A model generated the notes under the pieces. It was given only the letters and a program-made list of their open reading frames with translations, ran no database searches and was not told where the DNA came from. A stretch of DNA of 64,000 nt from contig CM050648.1 in NCBI GenBank assembly GCA_027574665.1, positions 140,554,175 to 140,618,174 of the forward strand, read 5' to 3'. Source of the stretch: Rhynochetos jubatus. Its lineage: Eukaryota; Chordata; Aves; Eurypygiformes; Rhynochetidae. Positions 45,221-58,298 of the stretch are shown piece after piece (the stretch's first letter is position 1; each line of letters opens with the position of its first letter). Both the position numbers and the translations under genes were made by a program.

Positions 45221-46117
45221 GTAAGTCAGTTCTCCTGCCAGGAGACTTCCAGTGGAAATGACCATTTTGAGTGCTTTTTGTATTTGCCATGACCCAGCCG
45301 CTGCCCACAGAATGTAGCCCTGAATGGCTTTGTGCCCCAAAGCCGAGCCGTGAGGATGGCAGAACACCCAAGAAATTCCTTCAGTTTGCGAGGCCAGCCA
45401 GAATGTGTAAATCAGAACGGAATCCTCTCGTAATGAGCTCCCAGGTGCAACCCCTCACACCCCATCTGGGGTCTCTTACGCACCTACAGTCTAAGAACCT
45501 GGTTTCTGTCTTGCTTCTGACGCCAAATACCAGACAGCAGTTTAGCAGAGCTGATTGGCCATACCAACTGAATCTGGAGCGTGGGCTCAGGGAGCAGGGG
45601 GTAAGACAGCAGGGCTGTGAAGATGGTGAGCCAAAGTCAGGGATGAGAAACATGCTGAGTTGCATTTCATGTCTTTGCCTGCCCCCCGGAGCTGTGCTCT
45701 CCCTGAACGACTAGCCAGGAGGTTCAGCACCAGTGTGAGGCCTGACAGAGGGAGTCTTGCAAAGCAAGACTGGTGGGACCGGTGGGAAAGCAAAGCATCA
45801 TGAAGGTTGGACTGGTAGGTGTCAGCTGGTCAGGGACTCGAGGACTGGGTTGCTCTCTGGACCTCTGTTTGAAGTGAGGATCAGGATATTCTCAATCCTG
45901 GAGCAAAAGGTGGAATTTAGCATTGTAACAAGCTGGGCAGAAAAAGGCCTTACCTGCTGCTGGAACATGTTGCATTTAGGTTTTCTGAACTTTACAAGCT
46001 TGCCAAAATCTGTTTGCTGAGGCAGTTAATCCTGTGACTGAAAACCTAGTTTGTCATCTTTATTTAAATAGATACATAAATATTTACCCTCTTTTAAATT
46101 TCTTCCATGCACCTCAG

Positions 46118-46300
46118 ATATTCTCTAAGGAAGTTGATGAAAAATCTTCCCTCAAGTCATCTGTGGTGAGCACTGCCAACCAGCTTTTTCATGTGAAGCA
46201 AGCTGATAGTGCAGCACTGAGGTCATCCTTGGCAAAATTTGAGCAAAAATGGGGAGAATTGATTAAACAGCTCCCAGCCATCCAAGAAAAGCTTCACCAG
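46118..46300 (+). CDS. SYNE2: SYNE2 window exon 33
   Basis: Acceptor ccatgcacctcag before 46118, donor GTGAGG at 46301, phase 0 at both ends; 61 codons, wr 2354-2414. It reads FSKEVDEKSSLKSSV and LAKFEQKWGELIKQLP, ending QEKLHQ. Confidence 0.93.
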
Positions 46301-46722
46301 GTGAGGAGAAACTCTGCTGCCATCTCTCAATTCAAGCTAAATAATTATTTTAAGATGTTGCTGCTGGGCTTCAGGCAGTTGCTGCATAAGGCCTGCAAAG
46401 CATCTCTTTCCTAATTAGCTGTCTGTCTTGCTTTCAGGATATCCCCAATATTGTATTGCAGTTTAATTATTGCAGTGTTCTTCCTGGGCTGCTTTGCACG
46501 TATCTATCATCTTTATATGTTTTATATGAAAGTCTGTTACAATTAGAAATAATTTAATTTCAAATTTCTGAATTCCCCTTTGGAGCACAGGGGTCACTTT
46601 CAAGTTCATACGTCAGTAATTGCCATTATAGTTCCTGAGCCTTTCTGAAAATACAGATGTCATCTTCCTTGATATTTCTAACAAGCAGAGTGTAGAGGAT
46701 TAATTATATGCTTCACCCCCAG

Positions 46723-46869
46723 CTTCAGATGGAGAAACTTTCATCACGGGAAGCTATTGCTGAACTAATGACCTGGCTGGACCATGTGGAACAAGAGCAG
46801 GAACATGAGGAGCCAATAAATTCACAACGTAGTGCTGCCCAAGTCAGAAGCCTTCTTCAGAAGTACAAG
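46723..46869 (+). CDS. SYNE2: SYNE2 window exon 34
   Basis: Acceptor gcttcacccccag before 46723, donor GTAAAT at 46870, phase 0 at both ends; 49 codons, wr 2415-2463. It reads EAIAELMTWLDHVEQEQEHE, a helix A with Trp, then a short polar loop and QVRSLLQKYK. Confidence 0.92.
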
Positions 46870-47199
46870 GTAAATGTGAAGCCGTAAGTCCAGGCCTTCT
46901 GCAAGGTGTTTGGCTGAAACAAGGATGGAAGTTACCTGCAGGCACTGTCATATCCTTCCCCTTGCTCTCAGGAGGGTTCCCCAAACAGTCTCAAAGGTGC
47001 CTTAAGCATTTTCCTTTATAAAAACCTTTTGCTTCCAAGGACAATTTCCTCCCAGATATTCTGATGCTGCACTCTGATACCAGATATTTTGATAAAGGAG
47101 CACAAGCTCTTGTCTTCACTTGCTGTGTGTCACAGGAGTGTGAGAAGGCTTCAGTGTTAGCCTAAGTTGAGCCCATGGCACTGTGATGGTATTGTCCAA

Positions 47200-47310
47200 T
47201 GGATGAAGTACTGGGTCTGGTACCCCTAGGTTTTGTTCCCTGCTCTGGCACTAGCCTGTTCTTACCTTGAGCTACCCATGTAATGATGGTGATTTTCTGC
47301 AAAAGTTTCC
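47200..47310 (+). repeat. MIR/CORE-SINE-like remnant
   Basis: ctgggtctggtacccctagg...tgttccctgctctggcactagcc...aaaagtttcc follows the order of the MIR core (tagacctgggttc, ctggctctgccactagc, cagtttcc). It is diverged and tentative. Confidence 0.4.
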
Positions 47311-47516
47311 ATGGATGGAAGTAACTACACAGATACAGAATGGTAAAAATTGACAATTATTACTACAGCCAGGTGTCTTTCAGAAAAATTAGGCCTTGGT
47401 TCAGAATAAGCCGTGAATGTCCCATAACTATGCCTTGAAGCGTCAGTGAAACTGATCAGATTAAAACTGCCAAACTGATTGTTTTCTGGTTTTGTTCTTT
47501 TTTTTTTTCCTTCCAG

Positions 47517-47693
47517 GAATATATGATGGAAATGAACATTAAACAGTGGATAGTAGACTTTGTTAACCAGTCACTCTTGCAGATGAGCACCTGTGATGTA
47601 GAAAGCAAGCGATATGAAAAGACAGAATTTGCAGAGTGTCTTGGAGAAGTGAACCTGCGGTGGCACAGGCTGCAGGCATCTCTGACCAGACAG
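47517..47693 (+). CDS. SYNE2: SYNE2 window exon 35
   Basis: Acceptor with a long T tract (tttttttttccttccag) before 47517, donor GTTTGG at 47694 (weak), phase 0 at both ends; 59 codons, wr 2464-2522. It contains KQWIVDFVNQSLLQMSTCD followed by VESKRYEKTEF, among the most conserved nesprin-2 stretches I can recognise. Confidence 0.94.
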
Positions 47694-49405
47694 GTTTGGT
47701 TGAGTTCTCATTGCTTTCTCTCTAACACCTCTGATCTTGCCTGTGCCAGTGCTCTGTATTTTGCAAGCAGCCTTTCTCCCGGAGTCTGAAGACTGTTGAA
47801 CACAGTGAGACTCCCTGTGCTCTCTGCTCTCTGTCCATCCTGCTGTCTCATGGGCAGCCTATGAAGTGGTCTCGTAGCACATCAGCTACCAGGTGGTGGG
47901 CAGGCACCTACACCTCAACAAGGCCTGGGCGGGTGAACTCTCCTGTAACTTGCAAGGAGGGAAAATAGACAAAATCTGCTTTTCGTGACAGCCGGGATTT
48001 ACCCTAGCTGACTGTATTAAGTGAAAAAATAAGATGCCTCATAGGAAGAAAATGCAGTCAGTGGCATGTCAACAAAGGTGACCTATATTGAGAACACTAT
48101 GAAAAAAGGAAGAATTGAGGGTAATGTCTGCAGGGGGACCTGTTAGTGAAATTGGTTGAAGCTGTGGAATGATGTGAAAGCTGGGAGAAGAGAAGGCTCT
48201 GGGGAGACCTTATAGCACCTTCCAGTACTTGAAGGGGGCCTACAAGAAAGCAGGGGGGGGTCTTTTTACAACGGCCTGTAGTGATAGGTCACAGGTTTGA
48301 ATTGAAAGTGGGGAGATTTAGACTGGATATCAGGAAAAAGTTCTTCTCAGTGTGAACAGGTTGCCCAGAGAAGCTGTGGATGCCTCATCCCTGGCTGCCT
48401 TCAAGGCCAGGCTGGATGAGGCTTTGAGCAACCTGGTCTAGTGGAGGGTGTCCCTGCCCATGGCAGGGGGGTTGGAACTGGATGATCTTTCAGGTCCCTT
48501 CCAACCCAAACTATTCTATTATTTAAAACTTAATGGGAGAAAACTGGATGGTTTGTGGCAAGGAGAGGTGCTGCACTGCTTGGTACAAACAGCCAAGGCC
48601 TGCTCAGCAAACACAGCATCAAAGAAGCAAACAGCATCTCCACGTGCCATATGATGGGAATGAAAAATAGGGATATATTAAGCTACCACCCGTTTTCCTG
48701 TTGAAGCAGTCATTATTAAGTAAGTAGTGTTGACAGCCGTATTCAGATTGGGACATAAGACCGTGCTGGTAAAGGCACAGCAAGGGATCGTTTCCCAGCC
48801 CTGCTCCAGCCCTCCTGGGTCACTGGAAATGGGTTATTCTGTGTCTGCTTCCTCCTTCTGCAGTAATTAAATATGTTTTCTCAGTGGAGTGCTTTGAAGA
48901 TCAGCAGCTGATAGACAAATCCTACACGGGGACTAACTACACCAGCACATCTAATGTTTTTCTCTGTAGAAAACCTGTTTCACACAGTGCCTCAGAATTA
49001 CTTTATTCTAGTGAGGCTGGAAATAATCCATGCATGCAGAAACTGTATTCTGAGATCTAATGGATCCTCAGGGCCAAGGCTGAAGATAAGAGACTTAAGG
49101 TCCTTTGCTTATTAGTAACTGTGGTGGTGGGTTTTAGGGAGAATTTCAGACTTCATATGAATGTGTTCTCGTAGCCCAGTGTCCCTGCAGGCTGCCGGCT
49201 CTAGAACCCACACTGCCTTGTTTTCTGCCCAGGGGAAAGGTCAGATCCTAAAGAGCCAGTAAAACCTTAGCTCTTCCTTTCAAAATTTTCTCTAAATTGT
49301 ATTTTCAGTGTAAATATTGTATTCTCAAATTTTGTCATGGAACGGGAGCCCTGTTTCTGCCCACCGCTAGGTTTAAGTAAGTTAAAATAGTTCTGTAATT
49401 TTCAG
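47694..49405 (+). other. SYNE2: Intron 35, with CR1 3' end
   Basis: 1.7-kb intron. About 340 bases are CR1. Nothing else is recognisable. Confidence 0.8.
48180..48521 (+). mobile_element. CR1 LINE 3'-end fragment (sense, best preserved)
   Basis: It begins near gctgggagaagagaaggctc and runs through tcttctcagtgtgaacaggt, catccctggctgccttcaag and gagcaacctggtctagtgga. It ends ggaactggatgatctttcag...ccaacccaaactattctatt. This is the full standard CR1 3'-terminal sequence, 5'-truncated. Confidence 0.92.
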
Positions 49406-49561
49406 ATACAAGACCTGCAACACATTTTGGAGGATATTACCGAAAATGAGAACAAAGCACAGACTCTACGCAACTGGCTGGAAGCTCAGAGTGATCGACT
49501 GAGATCCTTACAGACCCCAGCAAGTCTGATCTCTGCCCAGAACACATTAGATGATTGCAAG
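49406..49561 (+). CDS. SYNE2: SYNE2 window exon 36
   Basis: Acceptor ctgtaattttcag before 49406, donor GTAAGG at 49562, phase 0 at both ends; 52 codons, wr 2523-2574. It reads TENENKAQTLRNWLEAQSDR, a typical repeat helix A, ending NTLDDCK. Confidence 0.93.
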
Positions 49562-51165
49562 GTAAGGCATGATGTGTGGTATTACTGCAAACCCCCGATA
49601 TTTATCACTTTGCTGAATCCAGACTAAAGAACTGCCTGGATTTAACAGAAAAAAAGAAGTACAGAAAGTTGCCATTTCTTAGAGTAAGACTACAATGCAA
49701 TTTTAATTGAAGCATGGTAGATTCAGATGATAAAAAGCAGATCCCGTTTCAATGTGAATTGCTATTTTATGGTTTTCTCCTTCAACTGAAGATGCATCTG
49801 CAGTTGTTCCGTGGTATTTGGAGTGTTGTGCAGCAATATTGTGCATTTTATTCTGAGGTGCCTCCAAAAGAAGTAGTTCTCGCTTGAGCCCAGCCATGGC
49901 AAAAGCTATCAATTCTATTAATTTGAAGAGCTCTTTGGTGGCAGTGTCATGGAAACTACATAGTCCCATTTGAAAAAACAGCAACTCTTTCTGCTCCTGC
50001 CCTAGAATGCAGTCTGTCTGCACCAGCCTCAAGAATCCGGGTGCACTTTGGTTTTGTGGTGTTTTTCTAGGCATCAGTTCCCTCAAAATCAGTAGAAGTG
50101 CAGCCAGATAATAATTGGCACCTATTACTCTGAGTGTCTACTGTTTTCATTCAGTACAGTGTTCCCTCTCTATTTTTAAACATGGACATGGAATATTTGT
50201 TCTGTCATTGCCATGGTTACATGTGTGTCTCTTGTAGTAGGCTGCTTACATTGCCTAGAGTGCTGTGTTACCCATGGAGTTACTTGCCTCTCTGAAGCAC
50301 TCTGAAACCTATCGAGGGCCAGAACGGCAGAAAGACACAGGGTATCTTTGTTTAAAACACTCACCTGCCCATAGGTTACTTAACCTGGGGTCCAAATTGG
50401 AAAATATTTTAGGGACAGTAAGTAGGAGGGGAAAAAGGTCATGGCTTTAAGCATAGTATTCTAAGAAAATGTTACAGCCCATCGTGTGTATGGATGTCTA
50501 CTCATGTTGTGAAGAACTCACTGCTGAGCATTCCCCAGCATGCCAAGACTAGTTTATAATCTTTTTGATTGTGTTAGGGGAGAAGTTAGTCTCCCAGGCA
50601 TCCCCACTGATTTCAGTGGGGCTTCTCCTCTCCCCACTTAGCCTCTGACAAAGAGGACAAGCTGAAAATAACTTTATAGAAGTTGTTAGGATGTCAGATA
50701 CCCCCATATTGCAAAGTCAGTTCCTACCTTACCTTTGTCTGCTGGAGCAGAGGAGGACCCGAATGCTAACCTGCCCAAGGAAAAGTTCAGTTGCCTTAAC
50801 AGAAGAACTTTTTGTACCTGGTGAGGTACAGAGAGGCCTGCGTGGTGGCTGAGGAATTAGCTCCTGATGGTTTCCTTCCTAAGCATGATGCCCAGTGCTC
50901 ATGCTGACACTAAATGGACTGAATGTAGCTCAACCTGCAGGAGACTGTCTAAAGCAGCCGCTGTCATTTTGAATTGCTGTAAAGCAGTTGTTCTGTCTCA
51001 GAGTTGAAATGGTGGTGGTGTTGCATGACTGAAGAATTACACAGAATTGGCTTTAAAGAAGGAATGTTTATCTAAGCTTCTCACACAGAAGGCATTTTTT
51101 TCTGTGGTCTCATTAAAAGATCCTATTTTTCTTCCTTTTTTGGTTTTTTTCCTTTCTTCATTTAG
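49562..51165 (+). other. SYNE2: Intron 36
   Basis: 1.6-kb intron. The only recognisable element is a short hairpin (50602-50621) that is the core of an old palindromic repeat. Confidence 0.75.
50602..50621. repeat. Short perfect inverted repeat, core of an old palindromic repeat
   Basis: ccccactga, a two-base spacer, then tcagtgggg. It resembles the cccattgacttcaatggg core of common sauropsid palindromic repeats. Confidence 0.5.
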
Positions 51166-51315
51166 GAGCTAGAAAATCAGCTCACAACTAAATCCAAAAC
51201 TCTTGACGAGCTCAAACAGAGTTTGGCTTCCAGTGGCAGTGCAGAACAAACCCCAGAAGCTCTGTCTCTCAAGATAGCTGAGCTGTGTGAAATGATGGAC
51301 AGCACTGTAAGCCAG
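51166..51315 (+). CDS. SYNE2: SYNE2 window exon 37
   Basis: Acceptor ctttcttcatttag before 51166, donor GTAAAA at 51316, phase 0 at both ends; 50 codons, wr 2575-2624. It reads ELENQLTTKSKTLDELKQSL, a short SSGSAEQTPE loop, then a helix to STVSQ. Confidence 0.92.
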
Positions 51316-53634
51316 GTAAAAGCTTGTTTGCATTCACGTTTCCTCCAGTACCTATTCTTACCACCAGTGTTATTTATCTTCTTCATGGGATGGCAGGAGA
51401 TGGTACAGAAAGGATGCAAACTATTCCTTAATCTTAACTTCCTTATGAACTCCCTTTGAAGTCTTTACCATAATGCAAATCCGTGTATTTCCAACGTGGA
51501 GTGAGGGGAAAAAAGTCCGATCTCAAAGTCGTTTGAATACAGGGGGAGGAGGGACAGACCCCAATCCGTAGTTTAAGAAAACAAAGAAATCGCATTGCTC
51601 TTTTTTTGTCCAGTTTAAAATGAAAACCTTAGGCTTGATCTGCTTCTCTCTCACACCCAGGTCTTTCTCCCCTGTGGCAGGCTGGTGGAAGCTGCCTACT
51701 CCTGCCCCATTCTCACTGTAGCTTTTCCATCTCCTCATTACTCTTTTGTCCACACACCTGGATGGCTTTCTCTATCTTCAAATCCTATGTAGTTTCCCAT
51801 TGCTTCAAGGAGAGCGTGGCAAATTGGTTTCCCATGCAAATGGACTCCCCAGACGTTTGCATTTATACTTGGAACGGATCATTTTTATCTAGCTGTAATT
51901 GATAGGAGCGGATGATATAATGATGAGTACAGCTATGGATTTAAATCTGTGACAACAAATAACCATATACTGTAGAGGATTCTGTGTGATGCAGTGATTG
52001 TGTTTATAGTTAAGATTCCCTCACAGTTTCCATTAAAAATGCCTTGGTTTTGTTCCTCAGAACTTTGTGAAACCTGAACCCTTTTGCTTGAACTCTTCCA
52101 CGTGAGGTGTCGGTCCAGGATGGATCTGCTGCTTCTTGTTTGAGGTTTCAACAGAAATGATGTGGCCGTTTCTTACCAAGACAGCAGAGAAATTTGCGCG
52201 TGTGTGCCTGATGAAAGTTTTTCCTTCTGCTGTAGAGCTGGGGATTGAAATTGGCAGGATTGACAGCCTAGTGCTTTTTTTCTTCTTGCAGTCACCATGG
52301 GTCACATGAATTTTAGGGTTTTTATGACTTACGTATTGAACTTAGAGGCTGCAGAATGTTCTTACAGCCAAGTGTCTGCGTGGGCACTGAAACACCGCGT
52401 GCAGCTTTCTTCCCATGGGTGACTGCTCTCAGCAGAGCCAGCCGGTGATTTCAAATATAAGTCTAAGGAGATGTGATACCTTGATTGTGTTGTCTGTAGG
52501 TTGATTACAAGACTCTGAGTCTGTGTCCCAGAGGCATTTCACGAGCATGAGGTCCCTCCATCTTCCTCGCGTGGGCAGTAATTAGCTGCAGGCTACAAAA
52601 AGCAAGTAGAGATTCCTCCCACCTCTACCATGATTCAGAAGTGAATAGGGGTGATTAATCCATCTACTCCTGCATGCCTGGAACTAGGATACTAGGATAC
52701 AATGATCCATGCAGTCTCTTTAGCATGCACTACCTCGTAGGAAATCTTCATCTTCCATTGTGTGGGATGCATAGTCATAACTGAAATACAGTGTCTGCCT
52801 TTGCCGGGTCCCAGGGAGTCAGGCTTATGTGCCTGCCTGGTTTTCATCCTCTTCTCAAAGCATCTGGTAATGGCATGACTGAAAAAACACTGAACTAGAT
52901 GAGTGTTCTGGCTAACCCAGGACATGCCTTATGTACTTACCTGATGCAGAAGGATAAAAATGACACATCACAGTGATGGAGGACTGTGGGTTTGTGTTTA
53001 CAATGTCGAGGAGTATGTGGCACATGGAAACCGTGTTTGCCCCAGTATAGATTAAACAACGGTAATAATGAGAGAGACCTAGAAAACAGAGGACATCCAT
53101 CATTTGGTTTTACATGAGAATCCTGAAGTTCCTAGGCTTCGATTCAGGTGGGCCTGCATTATTAGAGCACAGTGGCATAGGAGGGGTGGTAGCTGTCCAG
53201 AATATTGTAGTAGCATCTTCCATACAAAACAACTTCTGTTCGTATTTTCATTAAAAGAATCTGCTTGCTAAGAAGATCAAGGCTCTCAACTTCCTCCCAC
53301 TTCAGGTTGATTTTGGCAGGAAAGAATAAGCAGTTCATTATTTCAGTACTTTTTACTTGAGGGGGGTTCTGGAGTTGTGGCTGACAAGAATAGTGCTACC
53401 TTGAACTCTGGTTACACTTTTATTTCCAGCAAGCTGTTATACTTCATTCAAAATACAGTTTACTGCTTGGTTTGAAGTCTGCACGATTCATTACCAAGTA
53501 GGGAAACACCCTAACTTGTGAAATTCTTGTAGATTGTCATGGAGTGAGCATCGAGCTTAGATTTTCAAGTCAATGTAAAGGTGATTTATGTGTCAGGACT
53601 ACCCAAGGAAAATAACAAAAGCGGTTTGTTTGCA
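51316..53634 (+). other. SYNE2: Intron 37
   Basis: 2.3-kb intron with no recognisable repeat or RNA gene. Confidence 0.75.
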
Positions 53635-53805
53635 GGTTGCACAATTAAAGACCTCAATGCAGTCAATACTGGACCAATGGAAAGTATATGATGAAGTTTA
53701 TGGAGAAGTCAGCCTGATGACAACAAGATACTTGTACTGCTTAGACCAGTGCAAACCTGCTGTGGTGTCACTGGAAGCTTTGGAAGAACAGGTCAAAGCT
53801 CTTCA
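53635..53805 (+). CDS. SYNE2: SYNE2 window exon 38
   Basis: Acceptor gtttgtttgcag before 53635, donor GTAAAT at 53806, phase 0 at both ends; 57 codons, wr 2625-2681. It reads QLKTSMQSILDQWKVYDEVY and ALEEQVKALQ, clearly nesprin-2-like (human LKTSMQSVLQEWK from memory). Confidence 0.93.
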
Positions 53806-56079
53806 GGTAAATCTACTGAAGTTGTCGTATTTCTGTACTTCCTTCTGTGCCTTTCGACAAAAAAACTCCAGTGAAAAAAAGGCAGAAAAATTTATCTGAG
53901 CAACCTGTAGTACCGTTGAAGTCAGTGGGGCTTGGTTTTTTGTTTGGTTTATTTTGTTCGGTTGATTTTTTTACCTCTGGAGGCGCTGAGGACTGTTTTT
54001 AGACTTTGTACTTTATTTAGCACAGAAATTCAGCTTTACTGTGGGCTAGCAGAGCCTCTCGTTTTGGATTGCAAAGATCCCTTGACGTTTCAGTCCCGCA
54101 CGTGCTAGAAGGCATCCCCATGTGAAGCATCAGGTCCTCATGCTCCCCTGCCCTAGAGTTCAGCTGGATGCGTGCACTCCACCACCGTCCCTCATGCTAA
54201 TGTCTACTCAGTCTTTGTCTAATCCACAGGGACAGCAGGAAGTTCGCCTGAAAACACAGCTGGCAAAGGAAAATCTAATGCCATCGTTGTATGTGTTTGC
54301 CTACAGGTTGCTCACCATTCAGGTGAAAGATGTTGGCTCTCAGCTCGTTGGTTGAAAGGAAATTTGCCCCTTTGGTTGTGCTTCCCAGGGAAATGCCGGG
54401 CCATGAGGCTGTAGCATAACCTGGAAGGAGATTCCTGTACAGTGCTGCAGGGACTCAGTGCAGAACTGAAGGGGACCTGGGAGAAAATTGGCAAAGGGAC
54501 CATGTCTCTAGATCCGTGACTGGAAGGCTCCCCTTTGGGGTACTGTGTCCTAGCCACTGTGCCAGTGACCACTGACACATTTTGCATTAAAGTGTTATTT
54601 TCCTTAAAGCATCTTTCCACATATAATCAGCACTGGAGTCAAGGTCCAGGACACAGGATCCTGCTTCCAAAAGCTGTGACTTGGGTTGGGTGGGCGCAGC
54701 AGGCCCAGGGCAGAACAGGGGCATCCCCAAGACTGACATTTCCAATTCCTCCAGCGCAAAGTCAACTGTTCATTTGCGCTCCAGAGAGCTGGAGTTTCCT
54801 GTGCAGCGTCTGAATGAGGCTGGGCATAACCACTCTGGGTCATCCTGTTGCTCTGCTTGGCTATTGCAGAGTCCAAATGGGGCATCTAGAGGAGGCAGGC
54901 AGGCTGGCCTCGGGTCTGAACGCTTTACTGATACGACTAAAATCCCCTTACCTGGCTTCAAACAAGTGTTGGAAGGCTGTGTAAATACTCCCTGTTTCAG
55001 TGTAAATAAGGCCTGTTTTGGTTTATTTTCAAGTTATATCAGAAGTGGGACAGGCCAGACTGAGGCTGTGAATTCCGGGTACGTGTCTCTCGCTAGTGAA
55101 GACTGCACAAGTGCTTTCCACTCTCACCGGGGGACACCTAATGATGGAAGGAACTGGGCACCTTCTTACCTCCTTCCTTCCATCACCCTCTGTTTTTAAT
55201 CTGGATCAGTTTGCAGGTACGATCCATGGCAGGGTTCTCCAAAGTCCTGTATCAGGAGGGGGAACATGCAGCTGGGGACAGCCTTTGTCAAGCAACTTCA
55301 CTGCCAGTAGAAATTTCCTTGAAACATTTGTGGCTGAAAATAAAAACATTTGTGGATTCTAGTGAATTAATTTAATTGGTTCAAGGCTGTGGGTTTGTTA
55401 AATGAGGTGTTTCTTTAGGAGCAAGTAAATGACTTCTGTTTAAAATACACCTGAATGATTTTTTTACATTGGACAATTTCACTTCTGTTTTAGCTTCCCA
55501 GTTTTTAGGATCAGGTGTTATATCTTTCACAAGGTAGGCTGCAAAAGTGGCATTATTGCTACCCTATCCCTATCAATTTATAGGGAAAGCTAGACCTAGC
55601 TTATTCATCTCCACATCTAATTGCACTAATCTGTTTTGCAGACTCTTCAGGATGAATCAGAAAACAGTGAAGAAAGTTGGGGCAAGCTCCAGGCTGCTGC
55701 CAGTAACCTGAAGAAGAACTGCTCCCCATCTTTTGCAGAGATTATTGAACAGAAGTGCATGGAGGCACGTGCTAGGTAGGCTTGCAGAAAAGACCCCCAG
55801 TTGTTAGTGTTTTCAAAAAAAAAAAACCAACCAAGTTGCTGAGGTAGGATGTGAAATAGAGATTTTGAAATCTATATTTATACGACTCACCTGTCTAAGG
55901 TGTCGCTCACAGTACCTTTTTTTGTGATGGATCACAGCACGAAATTCTGGTGCTGTGTCAGCGAGCTTTCAGTAACGTGGGTATGAATGCAAAGGAACTC
56001 CCACAGGAATCCTACACCCAGTCGTATTCTGGAGGACAAGCTACTAGGAAAATGCTCTTATCCTTTGATATGTTGGCAG
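53806..56079 (+). other. SYNE2: Introns 38-39
   Basis: Introns of 1836 and 304 bases. A scrap of the 'ttgaagtcagtggggcttgg' repeat core lies at about 53913-53932. The 172-codon open frame at 54681-55199 lacks coding character. Confidence 0.75.
55642..55775 (+). CDS. SYNE2: SYNE2 window exon 39
   Basis: Acceptor aatctgttttgcag before 55642, donor GTAGGC at 55776. Enters phase 0 (TLQDESENSEESWGKLQ) and leaves phase 2 in an Arg codon; wr 2682-2726. CSPSFAEIIEQKC matches the nesprin-2 pattern CPSVAEIIEEKC as remembered. Confidence 0.93.
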
Positions 56080-56284
56080 GTGGAACTCGGTAAACGAAGC
56101 CATCGCAGATCAACTGCGCGCAATGCAAGCGATCCAACAGCTTTGGGAGCCGTACAATACTTTATGTGCTGAGAAAACAGCCGAGTTACAGCAGTGCACA
56201 GAGCAGTGCAATCAGCTCTTGGATGCTCACATGCCTGAGGATAACACAATAGAAACCCTGGAGCAGAGGATACAGGCTGTAAAG
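56080..56284 (+). CDS. SYNE2: SYNE2 window exon 40
   Basis: Acceptor tgatatgttggcag before 56080, donor GTATAT at 56285. The first base completes Arg, then WNSVNEAIADQLRAMQAI and LWEPYNTLCAEKTAE; wr 2726-2794. It leaves in phase 0. RWxxVNxAIADQL is shared with remembered human SYNE2. Confidence 0.93.
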
Positions 56285-58298
56285 GTATATGAATACATTT
56301 CTGCTGCCTAGTACAAACCAGGATTTACTTTCTAGAAACAAATGAAAGAACACCTTCTTTCCCCTTCCTCCCCCAAATCCAGTCAGGGGAAAACATAAAA
56401 TCTGAGAGTTTTTTCCCCATTAACAGTTATGTATTTCCTTTCAATAATTTGACCAGATCCTGAGACCAAACCAAACTAGAGTTAGCATAGTGTAGGAAGG
56501 AGCAATCCTATTCCATCTCTTCCTGTTTCTGCTCTATATCAAAAATCAGGACTGTGTCGGAAGGCATCATTAAGTCAAAAATTACTTACTTTATGGGGCA
56601 CTGCTTGGGAGGAGAGATAATATCTACTAGATCAACAGCTGGGGAAAAAAGACCAGTTTTCCAGAATACAAAACCATCTTGAAGTTTTCTGCAGTCTTCA
56701 AATTGGTTTTACTTGGAGTACTTTTTTTGGCCTGTTCTGATAAAGTCACACAGTTCTGAGCTCATTAGATTATTCTAAATGCTTCTGGCTTTAGGCAAAT
56801 GAGACCTCATGCTGAGACCACAGGGTACATTTGACTGTCTCAGGCAGCAAAGCTGTCATTAGGTTCTGACATTTTTGGTTTCTTTAGACTGTAGTACAGA
56901 AATATAATAATCCTCAATTCAGGACACAGCAGTGATTCATCATGCTTTATGAACCTGTAGCCACATATTGGAAGAAGTCCAAAGTATTCCATTTTGCATG
57001 TGACCAATTAAGAAACTTTACATTGTGGGACAGAGAACTCACATATTTCTTTCCATGTCAGAAGCAACTGACAGCAACAGCACTTTCTTCTGATCGATTA
57101 ATGGCTGTGACATCAGTTCATCAGTATGTCAGCAAAAAGGCATCACATTTTCTGGACTTTTTTTTTAGAAGATTTTTGCACCTACTGAGCAAGACATGAC
57201 AACTGTAGTGCCCTTAGCACTGTAGATCCTGTCCTGGTATGTGTGGGCAAAGACACACAGAATTTACCGTGGTTTTTTTGTAAGTGGTCAGTTAGAAGAA
57301 TGGGGAATAGTGATATGGCGTATGAGTTATGTACATTTGAAAACACATATGCATTAGAAAACTGGTTTTTAATCTCTCTAATCTTTACCTCAAGTATATA
57401 TTAGGAAAGTTTTATGGTTTTATGGAATTCTGTCACCACAATAAATAAAACAAAGTCCTGTATAGAGAGTAAGAAACCAAAATGGGTTTTTTACTAAATG
57501 GCTGAAGTGGCAGTTTACAATATGATCGGTTCCAAAGACAGGTCAGGAACTTAGAGCCATTTTGCTTTTTAGGGAAACATGTCTGCTGTCAGTCAGCAGT
57601 CTTTGTTCATTACTCACAGAAAAGACAATATACAGTGACAAATCCCAGTGGGTATAGCCCATGGCTAAAAGTAAATGACAGTTCTAGAAATAGGTATGTT
57701 TCAAGATGACATCTTGCCATTCCCCATCTAGGTCAGAAAAAGCCCCCCAAAAAACAAGTACATTGAGCAAGTATAAGAGGACTCCCTTTCTTCGTGTACT
57801 GCCCTTAGAATTTAATGTTAGTTTTAAATTTTTTTTAGTTTAAAATATTTTTTTTTCTGTATTAAAAGGGAACAAATAAAACCAAAACAGCAGTCCTCAG
57901 TCACTAAGGGATCAAAGTACTGGTCTGTTTGTAACATCATGGCATTTCTCATCTGCAGAATGGGCGAGTTCCTCCACCTGCTAGTGTAAATCCATTCGGT
58001 AGAGGAGGATATTCTGATATCTCTCTAATCTCCTCTGTAGCAGTAGTATCCCGCTGCCTGAAGTCACTGGTGTTGCACTGACCTTTGAACTGTGCCTTTC
58101 CCACTATTAGAGTCAATGGATGCAATTCCTATTAACCTCCAAGTAAAAGACTGAACCTTTCGCCACAGCAGAATTTAGCTCCCAGAGGAGATCAACAAAA
58201 AGAGCTTAGTTACAGTAACAAAAGATAGTAAATGGAAGTAGCGCATCAATGATGATCTGATTCAGTTGCTGACTTTTTCTTTCCCCTTCTCTCATCAG
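56285..58298 (+). other. SYNE2: Intron 40
   Basis: 2.0-kb intron without recognisable elements apart from T-rich runs near 57825-57857. Confidence 0.75.

Larger units (their letters stand above)
42337..47516 (+). other. SYNE2: Introns 29-34
   Basis: Introns of 558, 1028, 836, 897, 422 and 647 bases. An A-rich run lies at about 43868-43884 (intron 30) and a possible MIR-like remnant in intron 34 (47200-47310). Open frames within (e.g. 44400-45028, 45271-45714) lack coding character. Confidence 0.8.

Noticed and set aside
45271..45714. 147-codon open frame in intron 32.
   Set aside because: No coding character or splice support; GC-rich intron sequence gives long chance frames.
54681..55199. 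172-codon open frame in intron 38.
   Set aside because: Overlapping frames on both strands and a low-complexity, Ser/Gly-rich product suggest chance.
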